From: Lacrimispora sphenoides
GTDB lineage: Bacteria; Bacillota; Clostridia; Lachnospirales; Lachnospiraceae
Length of the DNA: 64,000 nt
NCBI RefSeq assembly: GCF_900105215.1
Contig: NZ_FOIP01000001.1
Coordinates: 744,001-808,000 of the forward strand
Direction: 5' to 3'
The notes beneath the pieces are model-generated. The model ran no database searches. It saw only the letters and a program-made list of their open reading frames with translations, and had not been told where the DNA came from. The number at the start of each line of letters is the position of its first letter. Within the stretch, counting starts at the first letter, position 1. The translations under genes and the position numbers were made by a program. Shown here one piece after another: positions 1 through 7,750 of this stretch.

Positions 1-37
1 AGCCTATCCTGTTCGCAGCAGGGTAGGCTATTTTTTT
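1..37 (+). terminator. Rho-independent terminator overlapping the toxin 3' end
   Basis: An 11-bp stem (arms 1-11 and 19-29, one G-U pair) with a 7-nt loop is followed by seven T residues at 31-37 on the plus strand. It would end a transcript entering from the left of the window. The minus-strand toxin gene reads through the same hairpin, with its stop codon inside the stem, so the plus transcript would be antisense to the toxin 3' end. Confidence 0.75.
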
Positions 38-108
38 AACTTATCTATGTAAGTCAGCAATGCCAAGATAAAAGTTGCAAATAAAAGCACATCTGCAAAT
101 GAAAACAT
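28..108 (-). CDS. Holin-like type I toxin peptide (26 aa)
   Basis: A very short ORF encodes a single hydrophobic helix (about residues 4-20) ending in Tyr-Ile-Asp-Lys-Leu-Lys-Lys. This layout of a short membrane helix ending in Thr-x-Ile-Asp-Lys and lysines matches the putative holin-like toxins of Firmicutes (TxpA/BsrG-like type I toxins), which insert in the membrane and are silenced by antisense RNA. A strong Shine-Dalgarno (GGGGAGGTGG) lies about 8-10 nt before the ATG at 108. The stop codon lies within a terminator hairpin with a plus-strand T-tract, as expected if an antitoxin RNA converges from the left, outside the window. Family assignment rests on composition and size, so it is inference; that the ORF is translatable is well supported by the ribosome site. 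Confidence 0.7.
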   Translation of the reverse strand: MFSFADVLLFATFILALLTYIDKLKK

Positions 109-192
109 ATCCGGCACCACCTCCCCTCTCGTTATGACATAAAGACATAAAAGCTGGAAGGTTCCACCCTGTATTCGGTTACTCCTGGAGAT

Positions 193-221
193 ATATTACC
201 ATATATCCCCTTATTCTACAA
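193..221 (-). promoter_or_regulatory. Possible toxin promoter (extended -10)
   Basis: On the minus strand TAATAT (forward 193-198) is preceded by TGG, giving an extended -10. A poor -35 (TTGTAG, forward 216-221) sits 17 nt upstream. It would give a leader of roughly 75 nt before the toxin ATG. Support is the motif only. Confidence 0.3.
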
Positions 222-444
222 TCTTCTTTTCTGCAAGCTGAGGAAAGTACGCAGACAGATTGACCTTTATTCCGGTTTTATGGATATGCAAGGATAAAGG
301 CACTAAACACTTAAAACGGCAATACCGACTTTCGGATAGGCCGTAAAAGATTCTGGCTGTTTTTATTCAGAAAATCTTCACAAATACGTTAGTGTTTTTA
401 CTGGAATAAATCCCATACATTTTCTAAATCCTCTTATTTAATTC
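222..444. other. Gene-free stretch with one hairpin
   Basis: No convincing ORF was found. A small nested inverted repeat lies at about 316-345 (ACGGC/GCCGT arms with an inner CCG/CGG pair), with a short T-run near 360 on plus. It could be a weak terminator or a small RNA end, but nothing else supports that. The rest is AT-rich and featureless apart from the flanking promoters. Confidence 0.3.
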
Positions 445-473
445 TTGCATTTTCTGGTTATCCATGGTATCAT
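445..473 (+). promoter_or_regulatory. Promoter of the BCCT transporter gene
   Basis: TTGCAT (445-450), a 17-nt spacer and TATCAT (468-473) form a plausible sigma-A promoter about 50 nt upstream of the transporter start. Confidence 0.5.
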
Positions 474-526
474 GTTCAATATCAATATTAAATTTATTTT
501 TTTGAACACTTTAGGAGGCTATGTAC

Positions 527-2050
527 ATGGACCACAATGAGAAAAAGGCTTTGTTTAAAAAGCTGGATTGGATAACGACCCTGATTCCTTTTATATGTAT
601 CATTCTTTTATGCCTTGTTTTTACCATATATCCCAGCAAGTCTGCGGATACACTGGCTGCTATCCGGTCATTTTTAGGAGATGAGCTGGGAAGTTACTAT
701 CTTATCATCGGGCTTTTTACCTTCCTTTGCTCCCTGTATATCGCATTTTCCAAATACGGTACCATAAAGCTTGGAAACTTGGAAAAACCCCAATATTCAA
801 ATTTTAAATGGGGTACTATGATGTTTACAGCCGGTCTGGCCGCTGATATCCTCTTCTATTCCCTTTGTGAATGGATTCTCTATGCAGGGGAACCACATAT
901 CGCGGACCTGGGAGCCATGCAAGACTGGGCCTCCACTTATCCGCTGTTTCACTGGGGCCCTATCCCCTGGAGCTTTTATATGATATTGGCTGCAGCATTC
1001 GGCTTCATGCTCCATGTTAAAAAACGGACAAAACAAAAATACTCGGAAGCCTGCCGCCCTCTTTTGGGAAAGCATGTAGACGGCCTGTGCGGAAAACTCA
1101 TTGACTTAATTGCCGTATTTGCCTTACTGGCTGGTACTGCAACCACATTTTCTCTGGCAACTCCTCTTCTTTCCATGGCGATCAGCAGGGTAACGGGTCT
1201 GCCGGATTCCAGATTATTGACCATTGCAATCCTGGTCATTATATGTATCGTTTACACCATTACGGTTTATTTCGGCATGAAGGGCATTGCAAAACTGGCT
1301 GCGTCCTGTACATATCTATTTTTCGGCCTGCTTCTCTATGTGTTGATCGGCGGTAAGGAAGCCAGATATACCATTGAAACAGGGATCACAGCAGTAGGAA
1401 ACCTGACGCAGAACTTTATTAGCCTGTCCACATGGACCGATGCGCTGCGGACCTCCTCCTTCCCTCAGAACTGGACCATCTTTTATTGGGCTTACTGGAT
1501 GGTTTGGTGCGTAGCCACTCCTTTCTTTATCGGAGCCATCAGTAAAGGGCGCACCATAAAGCAGACCATCCTCGGGGGATATGTCTTTGGAATCTCAGGA
1601 ACCTTTACTTCCTTTATTATATTGGGAAATTACAGCCTTGCCCTTCAGACAAAGGGTGTGCTGGATGTGATGGGCATTTATGCTTCCACAGGAAACTTGT
1701 ACCAGACGATCATGGCAATCCTTGAAACCTTGCCGTTTGCTAAGCTGGGGCTGATCCTTCTGGCAGTTACCATGGTGGCTTTTTACGCAACCAGCTTTGA
1801 TGCCCTGGCCCTGGTTGCTTCCACCTACTCTTATAAGGAGCTCCCCGAGGACGCTGAGCCAGATAAATGCGTAAAGCTGTTCTGGTCCGTGCTTTTAATG
1901 CTGTTTCCCATTGCTCTTATATTTTCGGAGAATTCCATGGCCAATCTGCAAACGGTTTCCATCATCGCAGCATTTCCTATAGGAATTATCATACTCCTTA
2001 TTATTTTCAGTTTCTTTAAAGACGCAAAGGAATATTTAAACCAGCAATAG
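527..2050 (+). CDS. BCCT family betaine/carnitine/choline-type transporter
   Basis: A polytopic membrane protein of about 507 residues with roughly 12 hydrophobic segments, the usual size of the betaine/carnitine/choline transporter family. The family signature is visible at about residues 316-343 (NWTIFYWAYWMVW, then PFFIGAISKGRT), corresponding to the substrate-binding TM8 region of BetP/CaiT. A divergent GLAADILFY segment lies near 105 where BetP has GLGAGVL. Substrate cannot be assigned: quaternary amines such as glycine betaine, choline or carnitine are usual, driven by Na+ or by exchange. The ATG at 521 is only 2 nt from AGGAGG (513-518), whereas the ATG at 527 is 8 nt away, so I place the start at 527. 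It is monocistronic, with its own promoter and terminator. The licD gene lies on the opposite strand and ends convergently. Confidence 0.88.
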   Translation: MDHNEKKALFKKLDWITTLIPFICIILLCLVFTIYPSKSADTLAAIRSFLGDELGSYYLIIGLFTFLCSLYIAFSKYGTIKLGNLEKPQYSNFKWGTMMFTAGLAADILFYSLCEWILYAGEPHIADLGAMQDWASTYPLFHWGPIPWSFYMILAAAFGFMLHVKKRTKQKYSEACRPLLGKHVDGLCGKLIDLIAVFALLAGTATTFSLATPLLSMAISRVTGLPDSRLLTIAILVIICIVYTITVYFGMKGIAKLAASCTYLFFGLLLYVLIGGKEARYTIETGITAVGNLTQNFISLSTWTDALRTSSFPQNWTIFYWAYWMVWCVATPFFIGAISKGRTIKQTILGGYVFGISGTFTSFIILGNYSLALQTKGVLDVMGIYASTGNLYQTIMAILETLPFAKLGLILLAVTMVAFYATSFDALALVASTYSYKELPEDAEPDKCVKLFWSVLLMLFPIALIFSENSMANLQTVSIIAAFPIGIIILLIIFSFFKDAKEYLNQQ

Positions 2051-2074
2051 GAGTTAAGCTCCATGGACATGAAG

Positions 2075-2121
2075 ATCCGCATTGAAATGGCTTATAAAAG
2101 GCCTGATCAATGCGGATTTTC
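2075..2121 (+). terminator. Terminator of the BCCT gene
   Basis: Perfect 11-bp arms (ATCCGCATTGA at 2075-2085 and its complement at 2107-2117) are followed by TTTTCCTT, 25 nt after the transporter stop codon. Confidence 0.75.
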
Positions 2122-2378
2122 CTTGCTCCCGCCCGGTCTTATATCTCATGGCTGCAGTATGCGATCATACTAAAAATGCAATCATTACCGGTTTACTTTT
2201 TGATAATAAATGTATTATTACTTTTTTCAATTAGATATTTTAACTCTCCAGATTTCATAGAAAACGATAGATTAAGAGTTTATCATTAAAAAGTATTCTA
2301 TTACAGATTAGGAAATCAATGTTTCCCTATTGGGGCCCGGCATAAAGTACCGTTGTCCCTTGTGGGAAGCTTATAAAT
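2122..2378. other. Gene-free AT-rich stretch
   Basis: This lies between two convergent transcription units, each with its own terminator. I see no ribosome-site-backed ORF, no RNA fold I recognise and no repeat here. Confidence 0.3.
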
Positions 2379-2415
2379 GAAAAACAAGGGCGGGATTCGT
2401 TTGAATCCCGCCCTG
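2379..2415 (-). terminator. Terminator of the rfb-licD operon
   Basis: Perfect 11-bp GC-rich arms (2388-2398 and 2403-2413) are followed on the minus strand by TTGTTTTTC. It lies about 55 nt beyond the licD stop codon. Confidence 0.8.
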
Positions 2416-2468
2416 TCATTGTATCCCATACAATCATTATTACCGGCTTATCCAGTAATAACTGCGTT

Positions 2469-3308
2469 CTAATGATATATTTTAATTTTCGTGCTGGAAT
2501 GAGATGGAACCCGTTGTACCTCCGGCGGAAGCTTCTTATAATCACCGTAAATCCAGGTGAGGACCTCATGCCAGCCTTTTGGCGCCATCAGCCTGGTATC
2601 TTCAAATTCCAGGTCCACAGTTTCTTCACACCATTCCTTCTTAAGCGTCACATAGAGATAATCCGGCTGGTAGTTGCTGTAATACCTAAGGCGGCTCTTT
2701 CCCTTATGATCTTTGACCGCAATCATATGCTGCAGCTTACTCAAGGTTTTCATTGGAATCATTTTCCCTAAAGAAGCCAGCGTGCCTATAACGATTTTAT
2801 TGATCAGGCTGTACTTTTTATAGTCTAACCGATAACGGTGGCCCATGGCCATACCGTAGATCACAGTATGCAGAAGGCGGGTACAGGCAGAAGCTGCCTT
2901 GCCTTCAGGAAGTTCATCAATGGTAAATAAGTCCACCCACAGATGGTTTAATTTTCCTTCATAAAACCGCATCTCATCTGAGTCCTCATGAGTCCGGCTG
3001 TTTTTATAGATGATTCTCGTTGTAAAATCATAAAAAGCCGTCCCGCCTCTTAAATCCTTTGGTTCAAGAAGTTCCATCTCTTCCGGAAGTTCCCGCCGCA
3101 CTACCTTTAAAAAGGCATCATAATTGGAACGAGTAAACGCCACATCCGCATCATCATCCCAGGGAATGAAGCCTTTGTGCCTTACCGCGCCTAAAAGCGT
3201 TCCTGCATCCAGAAGATATTTGATCTTATATTTCCGGCAGATACGGTCAATTTCCTTTAAAATAGCCAGGTTCGCCTGATGTACCTCCGTTAAATCGTAT
3301 TCCTTCAT
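2469..3308 (-). CDS. LicD family phosphotransferase
   Basis: A 279-residue LicD/FKTN-type nucleotidyl- or phosphotransferase-fold protein. The hallmark lies at about residues 36-55: GTLLGAVRHKGFIPWDDDAD, with the acidic cluster that binds metal. LicD proteins transfer phosphocholine or similar phospho-alcohols from CDP-activated donors to surface glycans, so this enzyme probably decorates the glycan made by the preceding rfb genes. The actual substituent is not shown by sequence. The start is placed at ATG 3308, behind AAAGAGGAAAC. That ribosome site lies inside the tandem intercistronic hairpin repeat at 3309-3402. It is the last gene of the operon, followed by a strong terminator. Confidence 0.85.
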   Translation of the reverse strand: MKEYDLTEVHQANLAILKEIDRICRKYKIKYLLDAGTLLGAVRHKGFIPWDDDADVAFTRSNYDAFLKVVRRELPEEMELLEPKDLRGGTAFYDFTTRIIYKNSRTHEDSDEMRFYEGKLNHLWVDLFTIDELPEGKAASACTRLLHTVIYGMAMGHRYRLDYKKYSLINKIVIGTLASLGKMIPMKTLSKLQHMIAVKDHKGKSRLRYYSNYQPDYLYVTLKKEWCEETVDLEFEDTRLMAPKGWHEVLTWIYGDYKKLPPEVQRVPSHSSTKIKIYH

Positions 3309-3402
3309 GTTTCCTCTTTCCTGCCCGTGTTTTCTGGGCATAAAGGTATACTTGCAGAGTGTTTCCTCTTTACGGCCCTTGCTTTTGGGGCGCAGAGGTA
3401 TA
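3309..3402 (-). repeat. Intercistronic hairpin repeat, two tandem units (rfbH-licD junction)
   Basis: Two 42-nt units (3309-3350 and 3361-3402), offset by 52 bp. On the minus strand each reads TATACC, five bases, GCCC, loop, GGGC, three bases, AAAGAGGAAACA. The GCCC/GGGC arms form a short hairpin and the unit ends in a Shine-Dalgarno-like AAAGAGGAAAC. The copy next to licD supplies its ribosome binding site. Related units occur at 4751-4838, 10717-10760 and 22421-22460. Confidence 0.65.
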
Positions 3403-3408
3403 AAACCC

Positions 3409-4749
3409 TTATTGGTTCAGCGCCTCCTTAATGATCTTTGCCATGTAATCGATCATCTCATCAGTCATTCCCGGATATACTCCTACCCAGAAGGTATCTT
3501 CCATGATCCGGTCGGTATTGGTCAGCTGCCCTACGATCCGGTATCCTTCTCCGGACGCTCTCATCTGGTCAAAGCATGGATGTTTCGTTAAATTACCGGC
3601 AAAGAGCATCCTTGTCTGAACGCCTCTCGATTCCACATACTGCACCACCTGATTCCGGCTTACGCCTTCTTTGCAGGTTATTAAAAAGCCGAACCAGCTT
3701 GGCTTGGAGTCCGGGCATGCCTCCGGAAGGATCAGTTTGTGGGAAACCTCTTCCAGGCCCTTATGAAGACGATCGAAATTATGGCGCCGCCTCTCTACAA
3801 AGGATGGAAACTTATCAATCTGAGCACAACCGATGGCCGCCTGCATGTCAGTAGCTTTTAAATTGTAGCCAAAATGGGAATACACATATTTATGGTCATA
3901 GCCCTCAGGAAGCTCCCCGTACTGGCGGTCAAACCGGTGACCGCATAAGTTGTCACGTCCGGAAGGACATACACAGTCCCGGCCCCAATCACGGAATGAG
4001 CGGATTATTTTATTTAACAGTGAGTTGTTCGTATAAACCGCACCGCCCTCTCCCATTGTCATATGATGAGGCGGATAAAAGCTTGAAGTTCCAATATCAC
4101 CGATGGTTCCGGAGAAACGCTCTTCCCCATTTATGGTGTAATTTGTTCCAAGGGCATCACAATTATCCTCTACGAGCCACAGCTGATGCCTGTCGCAAAA
4201 TGCCTTAACCGCAGAAAGGTCAAAGGGATTTCCCAGGGTATGAGCAATCATGACAGCCTTAGTCTTTTCTGAGAGCGCAGCCTCAAGCATGTTCACATCA
4301 ATGTTATACTGGGGGATGGTAACGTCTACAAATACGGGAACCGCACCATACTGGATCATAGGAGTCACAGTAGTTGGAAATCCGGCTGCCACCGTGATCA
4401 CTTCATCACCGCGCTTTATCTGGCGTTCCTTTAAAAGCGGTGATGTAAGGGTCATAAATGCCAGCAGATTCGCCGATGAACCGGAATTCACAAGGGAACA
4501 GAACCTGACTTTTAAATATTTCGCCAGTTTTTTCTCGAATTCATCGGTATACCGCCCAGATGTAAGCCAGAACTCCAGAGAGCTGTCCACCAGGTTCACC
4601 ATTTCCTGATGATCGTACACACGGGATGCATATGAAATGCGGTCTCCTTCTTTAAAAGGATCTTTTTGATTATGGTAGGTGCTGCAGTATTCCTTTACCA
4701 GAGAAAGGATCTCCTCCCGCGCCACTTTTTCTGTCTTGTTTTCAAACAT
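3409..4749 (-). CDS. rfbH: CDP-4-dehydro-6-deoxyglucose 3-dehydrase (E1)
   Basis: A 446-residue member of the DegT/AspC sugar aminotransferase fold. The lysine that normally binds PLP is replaced by histidine in SFYPPHHMTMGEGG (about 223-236), the hallmark of the PMP-dependent E1 dehydrase. A cysteine cluster follows at about 259-269 (RDCVC then LC), as in the iron-sulfur site of Yersinia/Salmonella E1. It removes the 3-hydroxyl of CDP-4-keto-6-deoxyglucose, acting after RfbG, on the way to CDP-3,6-dideoxyhexoses. E1 normally needs a flavin/iron-sulfur reductase (E3), and I see none in this window. The ribosome site GAGGAAAAAATAGA precedes ATG 4749. The downstream licD and upstream rfbG are separated from it by hairpin repeats. 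Confidence 0.9.
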   Translation of the reverse strand: MFENKTEKVAREEILSLVKEYCSTYHNQKDPFKEGDRISYASRVYDHQEMVNLVDSSLEFWLTSGRYTDEFEKKLAKYLKVRFCSLVNSGSSANLLAFMTLTSPLLKERQIKRGDEVITVAAGFPTTVTPMIQYGAVPVFVDVTIPQYNIDVNMLEAALSEKTKAVMIAHTLGNPFDLSAVKAFCDRHQLWLVEDNCDALGTNYTINGEERFSGTIGDIGTSSFYPPHHMTMGEGGAVYTNNSLLNKIIRSFRDWGRDCVCPSGRDNLCGHRFDRQYGELPEGYDHKYVYSHFGYNLKATDMQAAIGCAQIDKFPSFVERRRHNFDRLHKGLEEVSHKLILPEACPDSKPSWFGFLITCKEGVSRNQVVQYVESRGVQTRMLFAGNLTKHPCFDQMRASGEGYRIVGQLTNTDRIMEDTFWVGVYPGMTDEMIDYMAKIIKEALNQ

Positions 4750-4750
4750 T

Positions 4751-4838
4751 CTATTTTTTCCTCTTTCTTGCCAATGTTTTTTGGCAGAGCATTTACAGCG
4801 TGCCCCGCACCACCGGGCATTGGGTGTGAAGGTATACC
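4751..4838 (-). repeat. Intercistronic hairpin repeat (rfbG-rfbH junction)
   Basis: On the minus strand this begins GGGTATACCTTCACACCC. It has a GC-rich inverted repeat (about 4802-4817) and then a second hairpin TGCC-loop-GGCA followed by AAGAAAGAGGAAAA, the rfbH ribosome site. It is a diverged, double version of the units at 3309-3402. Confidence 0.5.
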
Positions 4839-4865
4839 CGGAGGATGGTTCCTCTCAAACTTATA

Positions 4866-5942
4866 TTAATTGAAGAATTCTTTTATCTGCAAGTCCATGA
4901 ACGTAAGCATATCTGCCTCTTCCAAATGGGCCTTAGTCCATTCCACGGTCTTTTCCACTGCTTCCTTTACCTCATATCTGGGGCGCCAGTCGAAAACCCT
5001 CTTGATCTTGGAACAGTCCAGCTTTAAAAAGTTGGCTTCATGAGGGCCTCCTTCAAACTTGTCTATCCACTTTATCCCCTGGCCCCAGGCCTCACAGAAC
5101 AGATCCGCCAGCTCCCCAGTGGTCACGCAGTCTCTGTCATCCGGTCCTACGTTATAATATCCCTGGAACTTGGAATCCTTATACTGCTTCATGGCAATCG
5201 TCATATAAATGGCCAGAGGCTCCAGAACATGCTGATACGGCCTTGTTGAATGGGGATTTCTCACGATGATGTCGTGCCCTGCCTCTGCTGCCCGAATGCA
5301 ATCCGGAATAATTCTGTCATTGGCAAAATCTCCACCTCCGATCACATTGCCGGCACGGGATGTGGATATGGCCACACGTCCGTCAGAAAAAAAGGACTTG
5401 GCATAGCTGTGGGTCACCAGTTCAGAACATGATTTGCTGTTGGAATAAGGATCATAGCCATCTAATGGATCGTTTTCCCGGTATCCGTACTCCCATTCCT
5501 TATTTTCATACACTTTATCCGTTGTAACATTTAAAAAGGATTTGACCGAAGGGGTCAGGCGAATGCATTCCAGCACATTGACCGTACCCATAACGTTAGT
5601 CTCATAGGTGTAGACCGGATCCTTATAGGAGTCCCTGACAATTGGCTGGGCGGCCAGGTGAAACACGATTTCCGGATCCTCCTGTAAAAACACCTTTTTT
5701 AAATGCTCCAAATCCCTGATGTCCCCGATTATGGAATTTACGGTATCAGAAAGCCCGATTACTTCAAACAGGTTTGGGTCAGTGGAGGGCATGAGGGAAT
5801 ATCCCGTTACCGATGCACCGGCCTTTACAAGGAGTCGGCTGAGCCAGCTTCCCTTAAAGCCTGTATGCCCTGTGATCAGAACCTTTTTTCCTTTATAAAA
5901 ATCGCAAAATTCGATCCATTTAATACTTGTCCAGCTTGTCAT
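4866..5942 (-). CDS. rfbG: CDP-glucose 4,6-dehydratase
   Basis: A 358-residue extended short-chain dehydrogenase. The Rossmann NAD motif is TGHTGFKGSW (about 24-33), the TTDKVYEN segment is typical of nucleotide-sugar dehydratases, and the catalytic tyrosine/lysine lie in DPYSNSKS near 175-182. The PYQHVLEP segment is characteristic of the RfbG subfamily. It converts CDP-glucose to CDP-4-keto-6-deoxyglucose for RfbH. It follows rfbF with one base between the rfbF stop and its ATG, so the two are translationally coupled. The order rfbF-rfbG-rfbH matches the CDP-3,6-dideoxyhexose pathway. Confidence 0.93.
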   Translation of the reverse strand: MTSWTSIKWIEFCDFYKGKKVLITGHTGFKGSWLSRLLVKAGASVTGYSLMPSTDPNLFEVIGLSDTVNSIIGDIRDLEHLKKVFLQEDPEIVFHLAAQPIVRDSYKDPVYTYETNVMGTVNVLECIRLTPSVKSFLNVTTDKVYENKEWEYGYRENDPLDGYDPYSNSKSCSELVTHSYAKSFFSDGRVAISTSRAGNVIGGGDFANDRIIPDCIRAAEAGHDIIVRNPHSTRPYQHVLEPLAIYMTIAMKQYKDSKFQGYYNVGPDDRDCVTTGELADLFCEAWGQGIKWIDKFEGGPHEANFLKLDCSKIKRVFDWRPRYEVKEAVEKTVEWTKAHLEEADMLTFMDLQIKEFFN

Positions 5943-5943
5943 G

Positions 5944-6720
5944 TTATTTCTCCCAAATTTTCCATGGCGCCTGTCCGGACTGCCACAAATCTTCCAGCTT
6001 CTTCATTTCCCGCTGAGTATCCATGCACTGCCAGAAGCCATTGTGATGGAAGCTCATAAGCTGCCCTTCTGCCGCCAGGCTCTGCAATGGTTCTTTTTCA
6101 AATACGGTGGTATCATCCTTTAAATAAGAAAAGATCTCAGGATTTAAGACCATGAATCCCCCGTTGATCAGGCTGTTATCCGCTTCATCCTTTTCCCGGA
6201 AGGAACGGACCACATCGCCTTCGTCAATATCCAGAACCCCTTTTAGCTGGGCGATATTGACGGTAGTCATGGTAGCAGTCTTACCATGGTCCTGATGGAA
6301 TTTTAACAAACCCTTTAAATCCACGTCACAGACTCCGTCACCATAGGTCATCATAAAGGGCTCATTGCCGATATAAGGCTGGATGCGCTTAATACGTCCG
6401 CCGGTCATGGTATTTAACCCCGTATCCACCAGGGTCACCTTCCATGGCTCCGCATAATTGTTATGTACCTCCATCTTATTATTGGCAAGATCAAAGGTCA
6501 CATCTGATGTATGCAGAAAATAATCCGCAAAAAATTCCTTTACAACATACTGCTTATATCCAAGACAAATAACAAAATCGTGAAAGCCATACTGGGAATA
6601 ATACTTCATGATATGCCACAGAATAGGCTTTTCCCCGATCTCAATCATCGGCTTCGGTTTTAAATGGCTCTGCTCACTGATTCTGCTGCCAAAACCTCCC
6701 GCTAATAATACTACCTTCAT
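5944..6720 (-). CDS. rfbF: Glucose-1-phosphate cytidylyltransferase
   Basis: A 258-residue nucleotidyltransferase with the N-terminal LAGGFGSR loop (about 5-12) and the downstream KPKPMIEIGEKPILWHIM segment of the RfbF family. It makes CDP-glucose from CTP and glucose-1-phosphate, the first step of the pathway completed by RfbG and RfbH. A GGAGG lies 8 nt before ATG 6720, which I prefer over the upstream ATG at 6735. It is the second gene of the operon, 23 nt after the glycosyltransferase stop. Confidence 0.93.
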   Translation of the reverse strand: MKVVLLAGGFGSRISEQSHLKPKPMIEIGEKPILWHIMKYYSQYGFHDFVICLGYKQYVVKEFFADYFLHTSDVTFDLANNKMEVHNNYAEPWKVTLVDTGLNTMTGGRIKRIQPYIGNEPFMMTYGDGVCDVDLKGLLKFHQDHGKTATMTTVNIAQLKGVLDIDEGDVVRSFREKDEADNSLINGGFMVLNPEIFSYLKDDTTVFEKEPLQSLAAEGQLMSFHHNGFWQCMDTQREMKKLEDLWQSGQAPWKIWEK

Positions 6721-6743
6721 CACTTCATCCTCCAAATGTTCTT

Positions 6744-7526
6744 CTATTCATACTCTTTATAAGCCTTCCGGTAAAAGTGCATCAGCACCTTTACGACCGG
6801 TCCCGGCCACATCTTTGAAAACATATGAGCTTCTTCCCGGAGACGGCTGTTATCCGCTATACAGGCCTTTGTCGTGGCCTCCCCGTGAACCCTGTAATAC
6901 AGGATCGGTTTTTCTACGCTAATAAAACGTCCCGGCAGTCCGGCTAATTGATAAAGCGTATCCCAATCCAGGGCAAACTGATAGGGAGAGTTAAAAAGAG
7001 ACTCACCTAATCTTTCCTTATTATATGCACACGCAGGACAGCAGATGGAATTGCCGAACATCAAAACACTTTTTTTAATCCAGGTTAAGTGGCTGATACG
7101 CCGGTATCGCAAAGGAAGCCTGAGAAAGCGTTTGATAAACTCCACCTTTTCAAAAACAGCGGGCTGGTTCCCCCTGATTACCGTATATCCACCTGTAAAC
7201 AGTGTCATATCCGGGTATTTTTCATAACATTCCAGAAGTTTCTTCACATAATCCTTCCGGTATAAATCATCCTGGTGAGCGATGGTAACAAAACGGGCAG
7301 AAGCCTGGTTATAGGCAAAATTCCAGTCTTCCCGTATATTGCTTTTCCCATACCGCACAAACAGCTGGACTCCGTACTTGTCCGCCATTTTTTCGATATA
7401 AGGGCTGGGCGTTGATGTGCAAATTATGACCTCCGATTTAACACTTTGTTTTAAAAGGGAACGGAGGCAGGCTTCAAGATATGGCGAATCTTTATATGCA
7501 CAGACCGCAAATGCATGTGGTTTCAT
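6744..7526 (-). CDS. Family 2 glycosyltransferase
   Basis: A 260-residue GT-A fold glycosyltransferase. The N-terminus (HAFAVCAYKDSPYLEACLRSLL) is the usual GT2 nucleotide-binding start, and a DxD-like motif appears as HQDDLY at about 84-89. No transmembrane segment is evident, so it probably acts at the inner face of the membrane on a lipid-linked acceptor, adding one sugar of the surface glycan. Donor and linkage are unknown. It is the first gene of the rfb-licD operon. Its ribosome site TAGGAGACAAAAT forms the end of the two-hairpin leader element at 7527-7615. Confidence 0.85.
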   Translation of the reverse strand: MKPHAFAVCAYKDSPYLEACLRSLLKQSVKSEVIICTSTPSPYIEKMADKYGVQLFVRYGKSNIREDWNFAYNQASARFVTIAHQDDLYRKDYVKKLLECYEKYPDMTLFTGGYTVIRGNQPAVFEKVEFIKRFLRLPLRYRRISHLTWIKKSVLMFGNSICCPACAYNKERLGESLFNSPYQFALDWDTLYQLAGLPGRFISVEKPILYYRVHGEATTKACIADNSRLREEAHMFSKMWPGPVVKVLMHFYRKAYKEYE

Positions 7527-7615
7527 ATTTTGTCTCCTAATGAATCAAGGGGATATACTTGCATATCCAGTTGATTCACATACTCAAGGTTGAAAGAAGC
7601 TTTCCTTTTAACCTT
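7527..7615 (-). repeat. Two-hairpin leader element, copy 1 (before the GT2 gene)
   Basis: On the minus strand the order is hairpin 1 (7586-7615; arms AAGGTTAAAAG and CTTTCAACCTT), a 7-nt linker, hairpin 2 (7541-7578; outer arms TGAATCAA/TTGATTCA, inner GGATAT/ATATCC), then the Shine-Dalgarno AGGAG and ATG. A second copy with identical spacing precedes the unrelated gene at 55198. Over the 75 nt of the two hairpins about 59 positions agree. Confidence 0.7.
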
Positions 7616-7649
7616 GCACCTCAAATGGGCTTATTATTATCTGGCTATG

Positions 7650-7658
7650 ATTATACCA
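7650..7658 (-). promoter_or_regulatory. Extended -10 promoter of the rfb-licD operon
   Basis: On the minus strand TGGTATAAT is a perfect extended -10 (forward 7650-7658). No good -35 is seen. Transcription would start near 7643 and include the whole two-hairpin leader. Confidence 0.55.
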
Positions 7659-7750
7659 TAAATACCGCAAAACATTCCACCATATTCATTATTTTGAAAG
7701 AATTTGTCTATCAGGCTAAAAACTTGAAATTTTTGCAGGATCTTGCAGAA

